This document shows, one piece after another, positions 1-8,849 of a DNA stretch of 64,000 nt (position 1 is the stretch's first letter; every line of letters starts with the position of its first letter). The DNA comes from JAJEFO01 sp965209045 (GTDB lineage Bacteria > Pseudomonadota > Alphaproteobacteria > Rhodobacterales > Rhodobacteraceae). The DNA is taken from assembly GCA_965209045.1 (NCBI GenBank), contig CBDBPW010000001.1, positions 310,001 to 374,000 of the forward strand, in the 5' to 3' direction. Position numbers and translations under genes: made by a program. Under the pieces are notes generated by a model. That model had not been told where the DNA came from. It searched no databases and worked only from the letters and a program-made list of their open reading frames with translations.

Positions 1-987
1 CCAATCGTAGCCGAACAGGACGTCAAAATAGCCCATGTCCCACTTGACCGGATCCGATGTCCAGGGGCCCTCGATGCCGCTCGTGGTTGCATCGGCACCC
101 TTTCCGGAACCGTGACCGTTCTTCCATCCCAGACCCATCTGCTGGATCGGCGCACCTTCCGGTTCCGGACCGACAAGGCCCGGGTCGCCCGCGCCGTGCG
201 CCTTCCCGAAGGTATGGCCCCCGGCGACCAGGGCCACCGTTTCCTCGTCGTCCATTGCCATCCTGGCGAAAGTCTCCCGGATGTCCCGACCGCTTGCCAC
301 CGGATCGGGATTGCCGTTCGGCCCTTCAGGATTCACGTAGATCAGGCCCATCTGGACCGCAGCGAGCGGGTTCTCGAGATCCCGGTCGCCCGAGTAGCGG
401 TCATCGCCCAGCCAGGTGTCCTCGGCACCCCAGTAGATGTCCTCCTCCGGTTCCCAGATGTCGACACGGCCACCGCCGAACCCGAATGTCCTGGCGCCCA
501 TGGACTCAATGGCGCAGTTTCCGGCCAGGATCATGAGGTCGGCCCAGGATATCGCGTTTCCGTACTTCTTCTTGACTGGCCAAAGGAGTCGCCTGGCCTT
601 GTCGAGATTGCCGTTGTCCGGCCAGGAGTTGAGCGGTGCGAAGCGCTGCGTACCGGAGGACCCGCCGCCCCTGCCGTCGCCGGTCCGGTAGGTTCCTGCG
701 CTGTGCCACGCCATCCGGATGAACAGCGGTCCGTAATGGCCGTAATCCGCCGGCCACCAGTCCTGGCTGTCCGTCATCAGGTCATAAAGATCCTGCTTCA
801 GTGCCTTCAGGTCGAGCTTCCTGAATTCCTCGGCGTAGCTGAAAGCCGGGCCCATGGGGTCGGAAAGAGCTGAATTCTGATGCAGGATGCGCAGGTTCAA
901 CTGGCTTGGCCACCAGTCGCGATTTGATCGCGCGCCGAAAGTCGCGTGCATGACAGGGCATTTCCCAGGGGCGTCGTTTCCGTCCAT
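1..987 (-). CDS. katG: Catalase-peroxidase KatG, N-terminal part (gene runs off the left end)
   Basis: Bifunctional haem catalase/peroxidase that removes hydrogen peroxide. The 329 visible codons cover the N-terminal haem domain. The distal active site reads RMAWHSAGTYR, with Arg91, Trp94 and His95 in the order and spacing of the KatG family. The Tyr of the Met-Tyr-Trp adduct lies in LIYVNPEGPNGNPDP, and the proximal His is in VAGGHTFGKAHG. The ATG at 987 follows a purine-rich GGAGAGGAAA stretch, which fixes the start. The C-terminal half lies outside the window. The upstream 130 bases separate it from an IS5-type remnant; I see no confident OxyR site there. Confidence 0.97.
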   Translation of the reverse strand, partial: MDGNDAPGKCPVMHATFGARSNRDWWPSQLNLRILHQNSALSDPMGPAFSYAEEFRKLDLKALKQDLYDLMTDSQDWWPADYGHYGPLFIRMAWHSAGTYRTGDGRGGGSSGTQRFAPLNSWPDNGNLDKARRLLWPVKKKYGNAISWADLMILAGNCAIESMGARTFGFGGGRVDIWEPEEDIYWGAEDTWLGDDRYSGDRDLENPLAAVQMGLIYVNPEGPNGNPDPVASGRDIRETFARMAMDDEETVALVAGGHTFGKAHGAGDPGLVGPEPEGAPIQQMGLGWKNGHGSGKGADATTSGIEGPWTSDPVKWDMGYFDVLFGYDW

Positions 988-1117
988 TTTCCTCTCCGAT
1001 TGCAATTGTTGCGGCAGCTTCAGGATGCCATTCGGGTCATGCGTCAGGATATCAAGTTCGACCAATCGGCAAAAGCGGCAATTCCAAAAAAGGACCCGCA
1101 TGCATCCGTCCACAGGC

Positions 1118-1704
1118 TAGGCTCTTTACCCAAATTTTGACATTCCTGGCTGATTTGTCACCGTCGCCAAAGGCAGTTCACAAGGAGTTCGAGGCATGAG
1201 GGGCGACCGGCACGACATGAGCGACGCGGAGCGGGAAATCCTCCGCCCTGTCCTTCCCCGGAAGCACCAGGGCCCGCGACGGGTGCATGACCGGAGGGTG
1301 ATGAACGGCACCTTCTTCGTGCTTCGCACCGGCACGCCCTGGCGCGACCTCCCGGAGCGGTACGGGCCGTACACGACCTGCTTCAACCGCTACAACCGGT
1401 GGAGCGGGAACGGCACCCGGGCGTCGATCATGGAGCGGCTTCAAGGCGTGCGGGCAATGACGGCGGGGACGACGACGGCCCGCCCGGCTCGGTTCGACTG
1501 CGCATGGTGGATTCGTCTTCGGTGCGCGTACACAGGCGTCACGCCGTGGGTCTCCCGGGCCAGTCGGTCGGCTGCAGGCAGGCCAAGACGTTTTTCGCCG
1601 GCCTTGAGCGTGACGAGACGGTGGTCGGCGACCGGACCTCTGACACCGACGCCTTACTTGAACTGATCGGAGAGGTCGGCGCAACCGCCGCGCCTGCGAC
1701 CAGG
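1118..1704 (+). mobile_element. IS5-family element remnant, copy 1
   Basis: One terminus plus a degraded transposase gene. The outer end (from about 1118, reading GGCTCTTTACCCAAATTTTG) and the leader carrying the AAGGAG site are similar, in inverted orientation, to sequence near 4280-4356. The element stops at about 1704, five bases before the rloB stop codon, so its distal end is missing. Boundaries were judged by eye from similarity between the two copies. Confidence 0.7.
1196..1704 (+). pseudogene. IS5-family transposase, frameshifted and truncated
   Basis: The first frame opens with an N-terminal IS5-type sequence (MSDAEREILRPVLP, then GTPWRDLPERYGPY, then FNRYNRWS). After roughly residue 85 the homology moves to the -1 frame, which supplies the DDE-type blocks MVDSSSVRVH (first Asp) and VVGDRTSDTDALLELI (second Asp region). 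It ends abruptly at APATR with no C-terminal catalytic Glu. Some IS5 relatives (IS427 type) use programmed frameshifting, so the frame change alone need not be damage, but the missing C-terminus is. ATG 1196 follows AAGGAG by eight bases. Confidence 0.8.
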
Positions 1705-1709
1705 CTGGT

Positions 1710-2405
1710 TCAACTCTCTGCCTCTTGCATTCTGGCCATTTTTTGCAGCCTTCGGACAACAAGATGCACACGTGTCGAGGGGTTCTCCTGAAAGGGTGGC
1801 TGCCCCTCCTTGGACGCCTCTTTTAGAGCTTTGTCCGCGCGCGAACATGCTTCGTCTCGCAAGGGCATGATCTCGTCGTAGAACGCATCACAAGTCGCCT
1901 TGTCGTACGAAGCAATGCAGCCGTGGGACGCCTTAAGGTCCTGGATCAGATCTTGCGTTGGTGATCCGGCACCCTCACCGATTGAATAAGGTCTGCGCTC
2001 GCCAGAGACGTGGAATAGATTCCAGATCTCGAAGCTGGGAATGGATGGAACGGCCACGATGGCTTGCCCTCTTAGGGCTTTGCGAGGTTTGAGTGTCGCG
2101 GCTTTGGCGATGGCTTCATCGTAGGTGGCGTGCCTGTCACGGTCAAAGACGAGGAACACGTGCTCAAAATCAGGATCGTCCGCCAAGAGACCTTCGGCGA
2201 ATTCAACGACACTGATCAGGGCCGAGCCCCCGTCTCCGGTAATTGTGACACTTGCCGTGGTGAGGCCCAGTTCCCGGATCATGCGGCGGAAGTACTCGGG
2301 TTCGGTCTTGCTGCCTTCGGTGACGATCATGGCGCGTTCCCGCTCTTCGCGGCACGCGGGCCGCCGCCGGGTGTCCCGAGGTGACTTGCCACGTCTCCTG
2401 ACCAT
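1710..2405 (-). CDS. rloB: RloB-family protein, partner of the adjacent RloA ATPase
   Basis: Second gene of a two-gene anti-phage type module (RloA/RloB; the lactococcal AbiL pair has the same composition). The 231-residue protein shows the RloB pattern: an N-terminal IVTEGSKTEPEYF block, then HVFLVFDRDRH with paired Asp residues, then SIPSFEIWNLFH. These acidic blocks resemble a Toprim-like metal site, which makes a nuclease role plausible but unproven here. It starts five bases after the rloA stop, so the two are surely co-transcribed. Its stop lies beside the truncated end of an IS5-type remnant. The C-terminal tail is basic and not obviously damaged. Confidence 0.85.
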   Translation of the reverse strand: MVRRRGKSPRDTRRRPACREERERAMIVTEGSKTEPEYFRRMIRELGLTTASVTITGDGGSALISVVEFAEGLLADDPDFEHVFLVFDRDRHATYDEAIAKAATLKPRKALRGQAIVAVPSIPSFEIWNLFHVSGERRPYSIGEGAGSPTQDLIQDLKASHGCIASYDKATCDAFYDEIMPLRDEACSRADKALKEASKEGQPPFQENPSTRVHLVVRRLQKMARMQEAES

Positions 2406-2410
2406 GTCTG

Positions 2411-3667
2411 CTACCCTGTCAGGCGCGGCACCGCCCCGTACCGTCCCTGCAGGTACCCCTTTCGGAAGGGCCGCTCGTCACGTGTCCTGTAATCCGAAAA
2501 AGGAATCAGTCGGGAGGCAAGGTCGTCGCCCTTCTCGACAAGCCAGATCTGATCGCGCCCGATGCAATCTTCTTCCGTGACGGTGGGGTCATGGGTGGTG
2601 AAGATAATCTGGGCATTGTTCGGGTTGGTTTTGGACGAGCAAAACATCCGAATGATGTGGCGGAAGGCGAGGGGGTGCAGGTGTGTGTTGAGTTCGTCCA
2701 CGACAAGCGTGTAGCCCTCATCGAGAGTGTCCATGACCGGGCCAATGAGATCAAACAAGGCGCGGGTGCCTGTAGATTCGTCATCGAAGTCCAAACGTGC
2801 CTTTGCCCCAGTCTCGTCCTTGCGATAGGTATAGACTTCCAAAATCCTCATCTCCTTTGGAAATAAGGACTTCAATCGGTTCTGCCGTTCCCTGGGCAGG
2901 CTCTTGAAGTCGTCAGTTTCAAAGGCGCTCCGCTCTTCGGCATTCACGTCTTCCAGCCGCAAGTCAGTATCCTCCAGAATTGCCATCACCCGTTCCTTCC
3001 AGGCATCTTCGTCAAGGCGGCTGGCAGTGTATGGCCCGATTGATTCAACATCGAGATTCGTTTGCAACCCTTCGCTCAGCCAACTGAAGGGGCGCTCCAG
3101 GGACTCGGCGTTGAGCTGTATGGCGGTGCTGAGAATGAGGGCATTTTCGCGTGTTTGCGCTTTCCAGCTTTCACGTTCGCCTTTGAGATGTGTCGCACTT
3201 GTCTCCCACTGGTAGGCGTCACTTTCGGAATCATATTCGCGGGTGAAGATCTGGCGCTGCTTTCGCGTTGCGGATGGGCGTTCGAAGAGCCATTCCTCCC
3301 AGATTCGTTCGGCATCGTAGGCGAAGCCGTACTGGAACAGGCTGCCGCTATGCAGGAAGGTCACCTCGAACTCTGTCGGTGCGTTCCGCCATTTGGAATG
3401 AAAGAGATGCGGCTCGTATTCCTCGATGAGCTTTTCTTCGTTCTTGAACGAGTCTCGGACGAGGGCGCGGACCGTCCTCATGCTCCCGACAAGTCCGGAC
3501 TTCCCGGACCCGTTGGCCCCAAAGAGGCAAGCCTGCTGCAGCACGTGTGGCGCACCGTTGTTGCCGGTAGCCACGGCGTTTGGTGTTCCGCTGTTCAACG
3601 CGGTCATCAGGAACCTTTGCCTGTCCCGGAAGGATCGGTGGTTCTGGACTGAAAATTCGACGAGCAT
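2411..3667 (-). CDS. rloA: RloA-family AAA/ABC-type ATPase of a defence module
   Basis: Predicted ATPase of 418 residues. It has an SMC/ABC-like N-terminus (FSVQNHRSFRDRQ), a Walker A motif LFGANGSGKS, a signature-like STGTRALF segment, Walker B with the family's LVVDELNTHLHP, and the switch His in FTTHD. This is the AAA_15/AAA_21 architecture of RloA/AbiLi proteins, which act with RloB. I chose ATG 3667 because MLVEFSVQNHRSF matches the family N-terminus; an in-frame ATG at 3712 would add 15 unlikely residues. The module is bordered on both sides by transposase remnants, which suggests it was acquired. Confidence 0.87.
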   Translation of the reverse strand: MLVEFSVQNHRSFRDRQRFLMTALNSGTPNAVATGNNGAPHVLQQACLFGANGSGKSGLVGSMRTVRALVRDSFKNEEKLIEEYEPHLFHSKWRNAPTEFEVTFLHSGSLFQYGFAYDAERIWEEWLFERPSATRKQRQIFTREYDSESDAYQWETSATHLKGERESWKAQTRENALILSTAIQLNAESLERPFSWLSEGLQTNLDVESIGPYTASRLDEDAWKERVMAILEDTDLRLEDVNAEERSAFETDDFKSLPRERQNRLKSLFPKEMRILEVYTYRKDETGAKARLDFDDESTGTRALFDLIGPVMDTLDEGYTLVVDELNTHLHPLAFRHIIRMFCSSKTNPNNAQIIFTTHDPTVTEEDCIGRDQIWLVEKGDDLASRLIPFSDYRTRDERPFRKGYLQGRYGAVPRLTG

Positions 3668-3722
3668 AAGAGACGATCCAAATATGCACCATGTTTCTGA
3701 CAGAAGTTGCAAATATAGGCAC

Positions 3723-4052
3723 TTATTTTCGATGCAAAGCGAAAGACACTCTCATTCGCAGAAAATTTCCAATTTGGCAGCGGGATCGAACGGCTGGTTT
3801 GCGAACCTGAGGAGCGGCACACGGCCAGCCATCGGATTGCGGCCGCGATATGCACCTTGCACTCGGACAGCAGTCGGCTTCGACTGCGTCATCGTCAAAG
3901 GCGCCGCGCTCGTATTTCTCGATCCAGATGCGGATGAGCCTGCGGCAAACATCATGACGTTCGCTCTGGGTCCGGAGCGCCTCACCATGCAGGTAGGCCT
4001 CGACCACCTCGCTTTTCTTCCCGGTGCTGTGTCTTCGGTGTCTCTCGGTCAT
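3723..4052 (-). pseudogene. IS3-type OrfA (helix-turn-helix) remnant
   Basis: The first 60 residues resemble the HTH subunit of IS3-family transposases: MTERHRRHSTGKKSEVVEAY, then RRLIRIWIEKYERGAFDDD. After that, relatives continue with a leucine-rich coiled coil, but here the reading frame turns into unrelated sequence. DNA in other frames still hints at the expected IAALERL-type segment, so the gene looks frameshifted. ATG 4052 follows AAGGAG by five bases. No OrfB follows. It sits upstream of rloA and forms one border of the defence module. Confidence 0.6.
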
Positions 4053-4150
4053 GGAATCTCCTTGCAGAAGGCCCCGGGTGGGGGAAAATTGAATCGCCAA
4101 TTTTTCCAGCCGGAGGGGCGCACTCCAATAGTGAGCTACTTTGTCAATGC

Positions 4151-4356
4151 CTATTGACAGAAAATGCCGTTCATCGCGCTCCCGTCCTGCTGCCATTCCG
4201 GCTCCCGATGCTTGTGTGGAAGAACCAAGCGGAGAATTTCCCGCTCCGCGTCGCGCATGTCGCGCCGGTCGCCGCTCACGCCTCGAACTCCTTGCAAACC
4301 GTTCTCGGCAAAGTTGGCAGATCAGCCCCGAATGTCGAAGTCTGGGTGAACGGCCT
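4151..4356 (-). mobile_element. IS5-family element remnant, copy 2 (opposite orientation)
   Basis: A related, not identical, copy of the left end of the IS5-type element near 1118-1300, now on the minus strand. The leader has the same AAGGAGTTCGAGGC string before a GTG at 4279. The frame then gives a 42-residue stub (GDRRDMRDAEREILRLVLP, ending MNGIFCQ) stopped by TAG at 4151. Divergence at many positions shows these are two different but related elements, or an old duplication, rather than a recent copy. Confidence 0.7.
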
Positions 4357-4544
4357 AACGGCTTAACTTGTCCGGCTTCCCGTTGACAAGGAAGACCGAA
4401 GCGGTTCGGCATGCCCGGCGCGGTCCTCATCCTTGCTGAACAAGTCCGCCTTGCACCTGGCCCTGCTCACCGGCCTTTCGGATGCCTTGACATTGCCCCA
4501 CGCAACGCTGGCGCCATCAGGGTCCCGTCCTGCCCGGCACGTGG

Positions 4545-5171
4545 TCAGACGATGGACGCCTCGGTGGCCGCCCGGATCTCGTCGCGGCTGACATCCGGCG
4601 CGGTCTCGAGAATGTGCAGCCCCTTGTGGCCGACTTCGAGAACGCCGAGATTGGTGATGATCAGGTCCACTACTCCCTTGCCGGTCAGTGGAAGGGAGCA
4701 CTCCTTCAGCAGCTTCGACGCCCCGTGCTTGTTCGTGTGGTCCATGACGACTATCACGCGGCCTACCCCGGCCACGAGATCCATGGCGCCGCCCATCCCC
4801 TTGACGAGCTTTCCGGGGATCATCCAGTTCGCCAGGTCGCCCGCTTCGCTGACTTCCATCGCTCCAAGGATGGCGACGGCGATCTTGCCGCCCCGGATCA
4901 TCCCGAAACTCTGCGCGCTGTCAAAATACGCCGTGCGCTTCAGTTCGGTGATCGTCTGCTTGCCCGCGTTGATGAGATCGGGATCCTCTTCGCCCTCGAA
5001 CGGAAACGGACCCATGCCAAGCATTCCGTTCTCGGACTGGAGCGTGATGTCCTTGGCACCGACATAGTTCGCGACCAGCGTCGGAATGCCGATGCCGAGA
5101 TTCACGTACATGCCGTCTTCGAGTTCCTGGGCGGCGCGCTCCGCCATCTGGTTCCTGTCCCAAGGCATCAA
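4545..5171 (-). CDS. scoB: 3-oxoacid (succinyl-CoA-type) CoA-transferase subunit B
   Basis: Beta subunit of a two-subunit CoA transferase that activates acetoacetate or a related 3-oxoacid using succinyl-CoA. The family's glutamate nucleophile lies in the conserved QSENGMLGMGP segment near residue 40-50, after GMYVNLGIGIPT. The 208-residue length is normal. ATG 5171 overlaps the scoA stop by four bases, the typical coupled arrangement for this pair. The region downstream (4357-4544) carries no gene. Confidence 0.93.
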   Translation of the reverse strand: MMPWDRNQMAERAAQELEDGMYVNLGIGIPTLVANYVGAKDITLQSENGMLGMGPFPFEGEEDPDLINAGKQTITELKRTAYFDSAQSFGMIRGGKIAVAILGAMEVSEAGDLANWMIPGKLVKGMGGAMDLVAGVGRVIVVMDHTNKHGASKLLKECSLPLTGKGVVDLIITNLGVLEVGHKGLHILETAPDVSRDEIRAATEASIV

Positions 5172-5872
5172 GCGGTCTCCTTCTTCTGCACCGTGCGCTG
5201 TTCAATCCGCTTCTCATGCTCCCCCTGGATCAGCCGATGCACGTAAATCCCGGGCAAGTGGATGTGGTCAGGATCGAGGCTCCCCGTGGGCACGATCTCC
5301 TCGACCTCCATCACGCAGACCTTCCCGCACATGGCGGCGGGCGGATTGAAATTGCGTGCCGTCTTGCGGAAGATCGCGTTTCCGGTCTCGTCCGCCTTCC
5401 AGGCCTTCACGATGGAGAGATCGGCGAAAATGCCTCTCTCCAGGATGTATGTTTCGCCGCCGAATTCCTTGTGCTCCTTGCCCTCGGCGACCTGCGTGCC
5501 GACACCGGTTCTCGTGTAAAAGCCAGGAATGCCGCAGCCGCCAGCGCGCATCCGCTCTGCAAGGGTGCCTTGGGGATTGAATTCGATCTCAAGCTCTCCT
5601 GACAGGTATTGCCGCATGAACTCGTCGTTTTCGCCGACGTAGGAACTCATCATCTTCCTGACCTGTCTGGTCTCCAGCAGGATTCCGATTCCGAAATTGT
5701 CGACGCCGGCATTGTTCGACGCGAACGTGAGACCCTTGACCCCGCTGACCTGGATTGCCTGCAGCAGGAGTTCAGGTATTCCGCAAAGGCCGAACCCTCC
5801 CGCGGCAATCAGCATGTCGTCGCGCAGGAGCCCGTCGAGCGCTTCGGTCGCGTTCGCAAAGATCTTTTTCAT
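5168..5872 (-). CDS. scoA: 3-oxoacid (succinyl-CoA-type) CoA-transferase subunit A
   Basis: Alpha subunit partner of the following gene. It opens MKKIFANATEALDGLLRDDM, has the glycine-rich GGFGLCGIPELL loop near residue 27, and ends at the usual length of 234 residues. With subunit B it forms the ketone-body or 3-oxoacid CoA-transferase. It lies first in a two-gene operon, 55 bases downstream of the xylulokinase gene on the same strand, so it may be read from that promoter too. Confidence 0.94.
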   Translation of the reverse strand: MKKIFANATEALDGLLRDDMLIAAGGFGLCGIPELLLQAIQVSGVKGLTFASNNAGVDNFGIGILLETRQVRKMMSSYVGENDEFMRQYLSGELEIEFNPQGTLAERMRAGGCGIPGFYTRTGVGTQVAEGKEHKEFGGETYILERGIFADLSIVKAWKADETGNAIFRKTARNFNPPAAMCGKVCVMEVEEIVPTGSLDPDHIHLPGIYVHRLIQGEHEKRIEQRTVQKKETA

Positions 5873-5927
5873 GGATCGAACCCCTTCGTAAGAACCGCTG
5901 CGGTTCTGCCCCCGCGCCCGGACAAAG

Positions 5928-7424
5928 TCAATTGCTGCGTTGCGGCACTGCCGGTCCCGTCATCACGGATCGGACTCCTGCATAGAGCGCGCGGTATCGC
6001 GCCAGGTTTTCTGCATGATAGCTCGCCATGCCGGGATCCGGGTCGATCGTGCCAACAACGCCGACCGGTGCGCAGACTTCCTGCGGGTCGGCGCCTTCGG
6101 ACGCCGCCATGCCCAGGCGCGCGGCACCGAAGGCGGCACCGGAGTCGCTCACAACCGGAATGGAGAGCGGCAATCCGGAAGCGTTGGCGATCATCTGGAC
6201 CCAGGATCGGGATCGCGCGCCGCCGCCGATGGCATGGACAAGATCCGGATCGGTGCCGGCCGAACGCAGCGCTTCGACGCAATCGACAAATGCATAGGCC
6301 ACGCCTTCCATTGCGGCACGCACCAGGTCGCCGATATCCGTCGCCTGACTCATTCCTGCCAGAACGCCGCGCGCACCGGCGTCGTTATGCGGCGTTCGCT
6401 CGCCGGAAAGATACGGCAGAAACGTGAGCGGCTCGCCTGCAGGTCGCGCCGGGTCGATTCCTGCAACCAGGGCGGCGGGATCACGTCCGGCGACGCGACC
6501 CAGCCAGTTGAGCGTGTCGGTCGCCGAGAGGATCACGCCCATCTGGTGCCACGTGCCAGGAACTGCGTGGCAGAAGGCATGAACTGCGGCGTCCACGTTG
6601 GGGGCGAACCCGTCGGTGGCGACAAACAGCACGCCGGAGGTGCCAAGCGAAACGAATCCCGTTCCCGGAGCAACCGCGCCGACGCCAGCTGCCGAAGCCG
6701 CGTTGTCGCCTCCGCCACCGGCAATCACGGGCGGCGCTGCCATGCCCCATCGATCCGCAAGTTCAGGCCTGAGCCGGCCCGCCTGTTCCGAACCCTCGAC
6801 CAGGTCCGGCATGTGATCCTCCGAAAGACCCGTCGCGTCCAGCAGTTCGCTCGACCAGCAGCGACCGCCCACGTCCATCCAGAGCGTTCCGGCGCTGTCG
6901 GACATGTCCGAAAGATGCTCTCCCGCAAGGCACAGCCTCAGCCAGTCCTTCGGCAACAGGACTTTCGCCACCCTTTCGAAGATGTCCGGTTCGTGGGTCC
7001 GCACCCATTCGATCTTCGGCGCGGTAAAGCCAGGCATGACCAGGTTGCCGCCTATGCCGGCAAAATCGGCGCGGGCGTCCAGCGCGGCGCACTCCGCCTC
7101 CGATCTCCCGTCGTTCCACAGAATGCATGGCCGCAGCACCCGATCATTCGCATCAAGAAGCGTCGCGCCGTGCATTTGCCCCGAAAGACCGATGCCGCGC
7201 ACCTGAGCCATCTCTTCCCCGTGTGCGCCCGCCAGTTCGTCAAGGGCTGACTTGACCGCTGCCCACCACCAGCGCGGATCCTGTTCGGACCAGCCGGGCC
7301 TGGGTCGGGAAACATCGAGTTTCGCTTGGCGCAAGGCGACGGCTTCCTGCACGGCGTTCATCAGGAGCACCTTGACGCCAGAGGTTCCCAGGTCGATTCC
7401 AAGCCAATGGCCAGCTGCCTTCAT
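5928..7424 (-). CDS. xylB: Xylulokinase
   Basis: FGGY-family kinase that phosphorylates D-xylulose to xylulose 5-phosphate. The 498-residue protein has the N-terminal phosphate-binding GIDLGTSGVKVLL, the substrate segment GLSGQMHGATLLD, PCILWNDGR, and the C-terminal GGGARS ATP-binding block. These are xylulokinase-specific variants of the FGGY signatures. No xylose isomerase or transporter is visible next to it, so it may serve pentitol or general pentose salvage in this genome. Confidence 0.94.
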   Translation of the reverse strand: MKAAGHWLGIDLGTSGVKVLLMNAVQEAVALRQAKLDVSRPRPGWSEQDPRWWWAAVKSALDELAGAHGEEMAQVRGIGLSGQMHGATLLDANDRVLRPCILWNDGRSEAECAALDARADFAGIGGNLVMPGFTAPKIEWVRTHEPDIFERVAKVLLPKDWLRLCLAGEHLSDMSDSAGTLWMDVGGRCWSSELLDATGLSEDHMPDLVEGSEQAGRLRPELADRWGMAAPPVIAGGGGDNAASAAGVGAVAPGTGFVSLGTSGVLFVATDGFAPNVDAAVHAFCHAVPGTWHQMGVILSATDTLNWLGRVAGRDPAALVAGIDPARPAGEPLTFLPYLSGERTPHNDAGARGVLAGMSQATDIGDLVRAAMEGVAYAFVDCVEALRSAGTDPDLVHAIGGGARSRSWVQMIANASGLPLSIPVVSDSGAAFGAARLGMAASEGADPQEVCAPVGVVGTIDPDPGMASYHAENLARYRALYAGVRSVMTGPAVPQRSN

Positions 7425-7569
7425 GCATTTCTTCCTGGCCGGACCGGCAACGGCAGCCAGCCGACGGCGAGGCTCGGTTTCCGCTCGCCCCTGATCCGGA
7501 CCGACGTCACGCCAGTTCGGTCACCGCGCGTCTGCGGCACATCCATTGCCGGTGTCCCGTCCACCAGAA

Positions 7570-8382
7570 TCACCTGAGCCCGAGCACGTCCAGCATGTCG
7601 TAGCGTCCCGGTGCCTGTTCGAGACCCCAAACAGCTGCCTTGAGCGCGCCCCGGGAGAATATCCGGCGGTCGGTCGCGAGATGACGCAGCACGATGCGCT
7701 CGCCGTCCGCGGCAAATATCACGTCATGCTCGCCAACGACATCACCGCCCCGCAATGCCGCGAAGCCGATGTTCCCCTTTTGCCGTGCGCCTGTCATGCC
7801 GTCACGGCCCCGCTCGGAAACGCTGCCCAGTGAAACGCCGCGGCCTTCCGCCGCGGCCTCGCCCAGCATGAGCGCCGTGCCTGAAGGCGCATCCACCTTG
7901 TGTCTGTGATGCGCCTCGACAATCTCGATGTCGAAATCCTCGTCGAGCGCCGCCGCCGCCTTGCGCGTGAGTTGCACGAGAAGATTGACGCCCAGGCTCA
8001 TGTTGCCTGCCCGAATGACGGTTGCGTGCTTGGCGGCGGCATCGATCCTCTTCAGGTCGTCGTCCGAAAGGCCTGTCGTGCCAATGACGTGCACGCATCT
8101 TGCCTGTGCCGCCAGTTCTGAAAGGGCGACCGTCGCGCCTGGCGTCGTGAAGTCAATCACGACCCGGGCGTTGACGATTGCCTCGATCGGATCATCCGTG
8201 ACGGTCACGCCCAGGGCGGCCCTTCCCATGGCCTCGCCCAAGTCCGCTCCGATCCAGTCATGCCCCGGCCGTTCGGTGGCCCCGGCCAAGCTCAACTTGC
8301 TCGAATCCAGCACCTCTCCCAGAATCATGCGGCCCATCCGGCCTGAAACGCCGGCAATGACAACACCTGGCTGTTCCGTCAT
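7570..8382 (-). CDS. dapB: 4-hydroxy-tetrahydrodipicolinate reductase
   Basis: NAD(P)H-dependent step of lysine and diaminopimelate synthesis. The 270-residue protein has the N-terminal dinucleotide motif GVSGRMGR, the substrate and catalytic block EIVEAHHRHKVDAPSGTAL, and a typical C-terminus RIFSRGALKAAVWGLEQ. I start at ATG 8382 because GGAGG lies six bases upstream; a TTG two codons earlier is the alternative. It is divergent from rbfA, with about 60 bases between the two starts. Confidence 0.96.
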   Translation of the reverse strand: MTEQPGVVIAGVSGRMGRMILGEVLDSSKLSLAGATERPGHDWIGADLGEAMGRAALGVTVTDDPIEAIVNARVVIDFTTPGATVALSELAAQARCVHVIGTTGLSDDDLKRIDAAAKHATVIRAGNMSLGVNLLVQLTRKAAAALDEDFDIEIVEAHHRHKVDAPSGTALMLGEAAAEGRGVSLGSVSERGRDGMTGARQKGNIGFAALRGGDVVGEHDVIFAADGERIVLRHLATDRRIFSRGALKAAVWGLEQAPGRYDMLDVLGLR

Positions 8383-8441
8383 GTCCAACCTCCCGTTCCC
8401 GACTTCCTTACGCGCTTGCCCGCAGGCTCGCCAGCACTTAG

Positions 8442-8849
8442 ATGCGGGACATGTCGCGTTCCCGCCTTCATGACGGCCCAGGTCCCTCCCAGCGCCAGCT
8501 TCGGGTCGCAGAACTGATCAGGCGACGGCTCTCGGACGTCCTGATCCAGGACGATGTCCACGACCCGGAACTCAATTCCATGTCGATCACCGTTGGTGAA
8601 GTCACCTGTTCGCCGGACCTCAAGGTTGCAACCGCCTACATACTGCCTCTGGGCGGAAACAACCGGGACGAGGCGCTGGACGCCCTTCGCCGCAATCGCT
8701 CGGACATCAGGCGCATCGTCTGCAAGGGCCTGCAGCTGAAGTTCTCGCCGGAAATCCGGTTCCGCATTGACGAAACCTTCGACCGCCTTGATGACACCCG
8801 CGCCATGTTCGCCAATGAAAACGTTCGCCGCGATCTTGACACTGGCTAG
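8442..8849 (+). CDS. rbfA: Ribosome-binding factor A
   Basis: Small KH-type factor (135 residues) for late 30S subunit and 16S rRNA 5'-end maturation. The core reads QLRVAELIRRRLSDVL, then MSITVGEVTCSPDLKVATAY, then LQLKFSPEIRFRIDETFDR, matching RbfA across its length. It heads the translation-related block rbfA-truB-rpsO. The last 35 bases overlap the start of the next CDS in another frame. Confidence 0.95.
   Translation: MRDMSRSRLHDGPGPSQRQLRVAELIRRRLSDVLIQDDVHDPELNSMSITVGEVTCSPDLKVATAYILPLGGNNRDEALDALRRNRSDIRRIVCKGLQLKFSPEIRFRIDETFDRLDDTRAMFANENVRRDLDTG

Noticed and set aside
1118..4356. An intact composite transposon
   Set aside because: Neither IS fragment has a complete transposase or both ends, and the two copies differ clearly.
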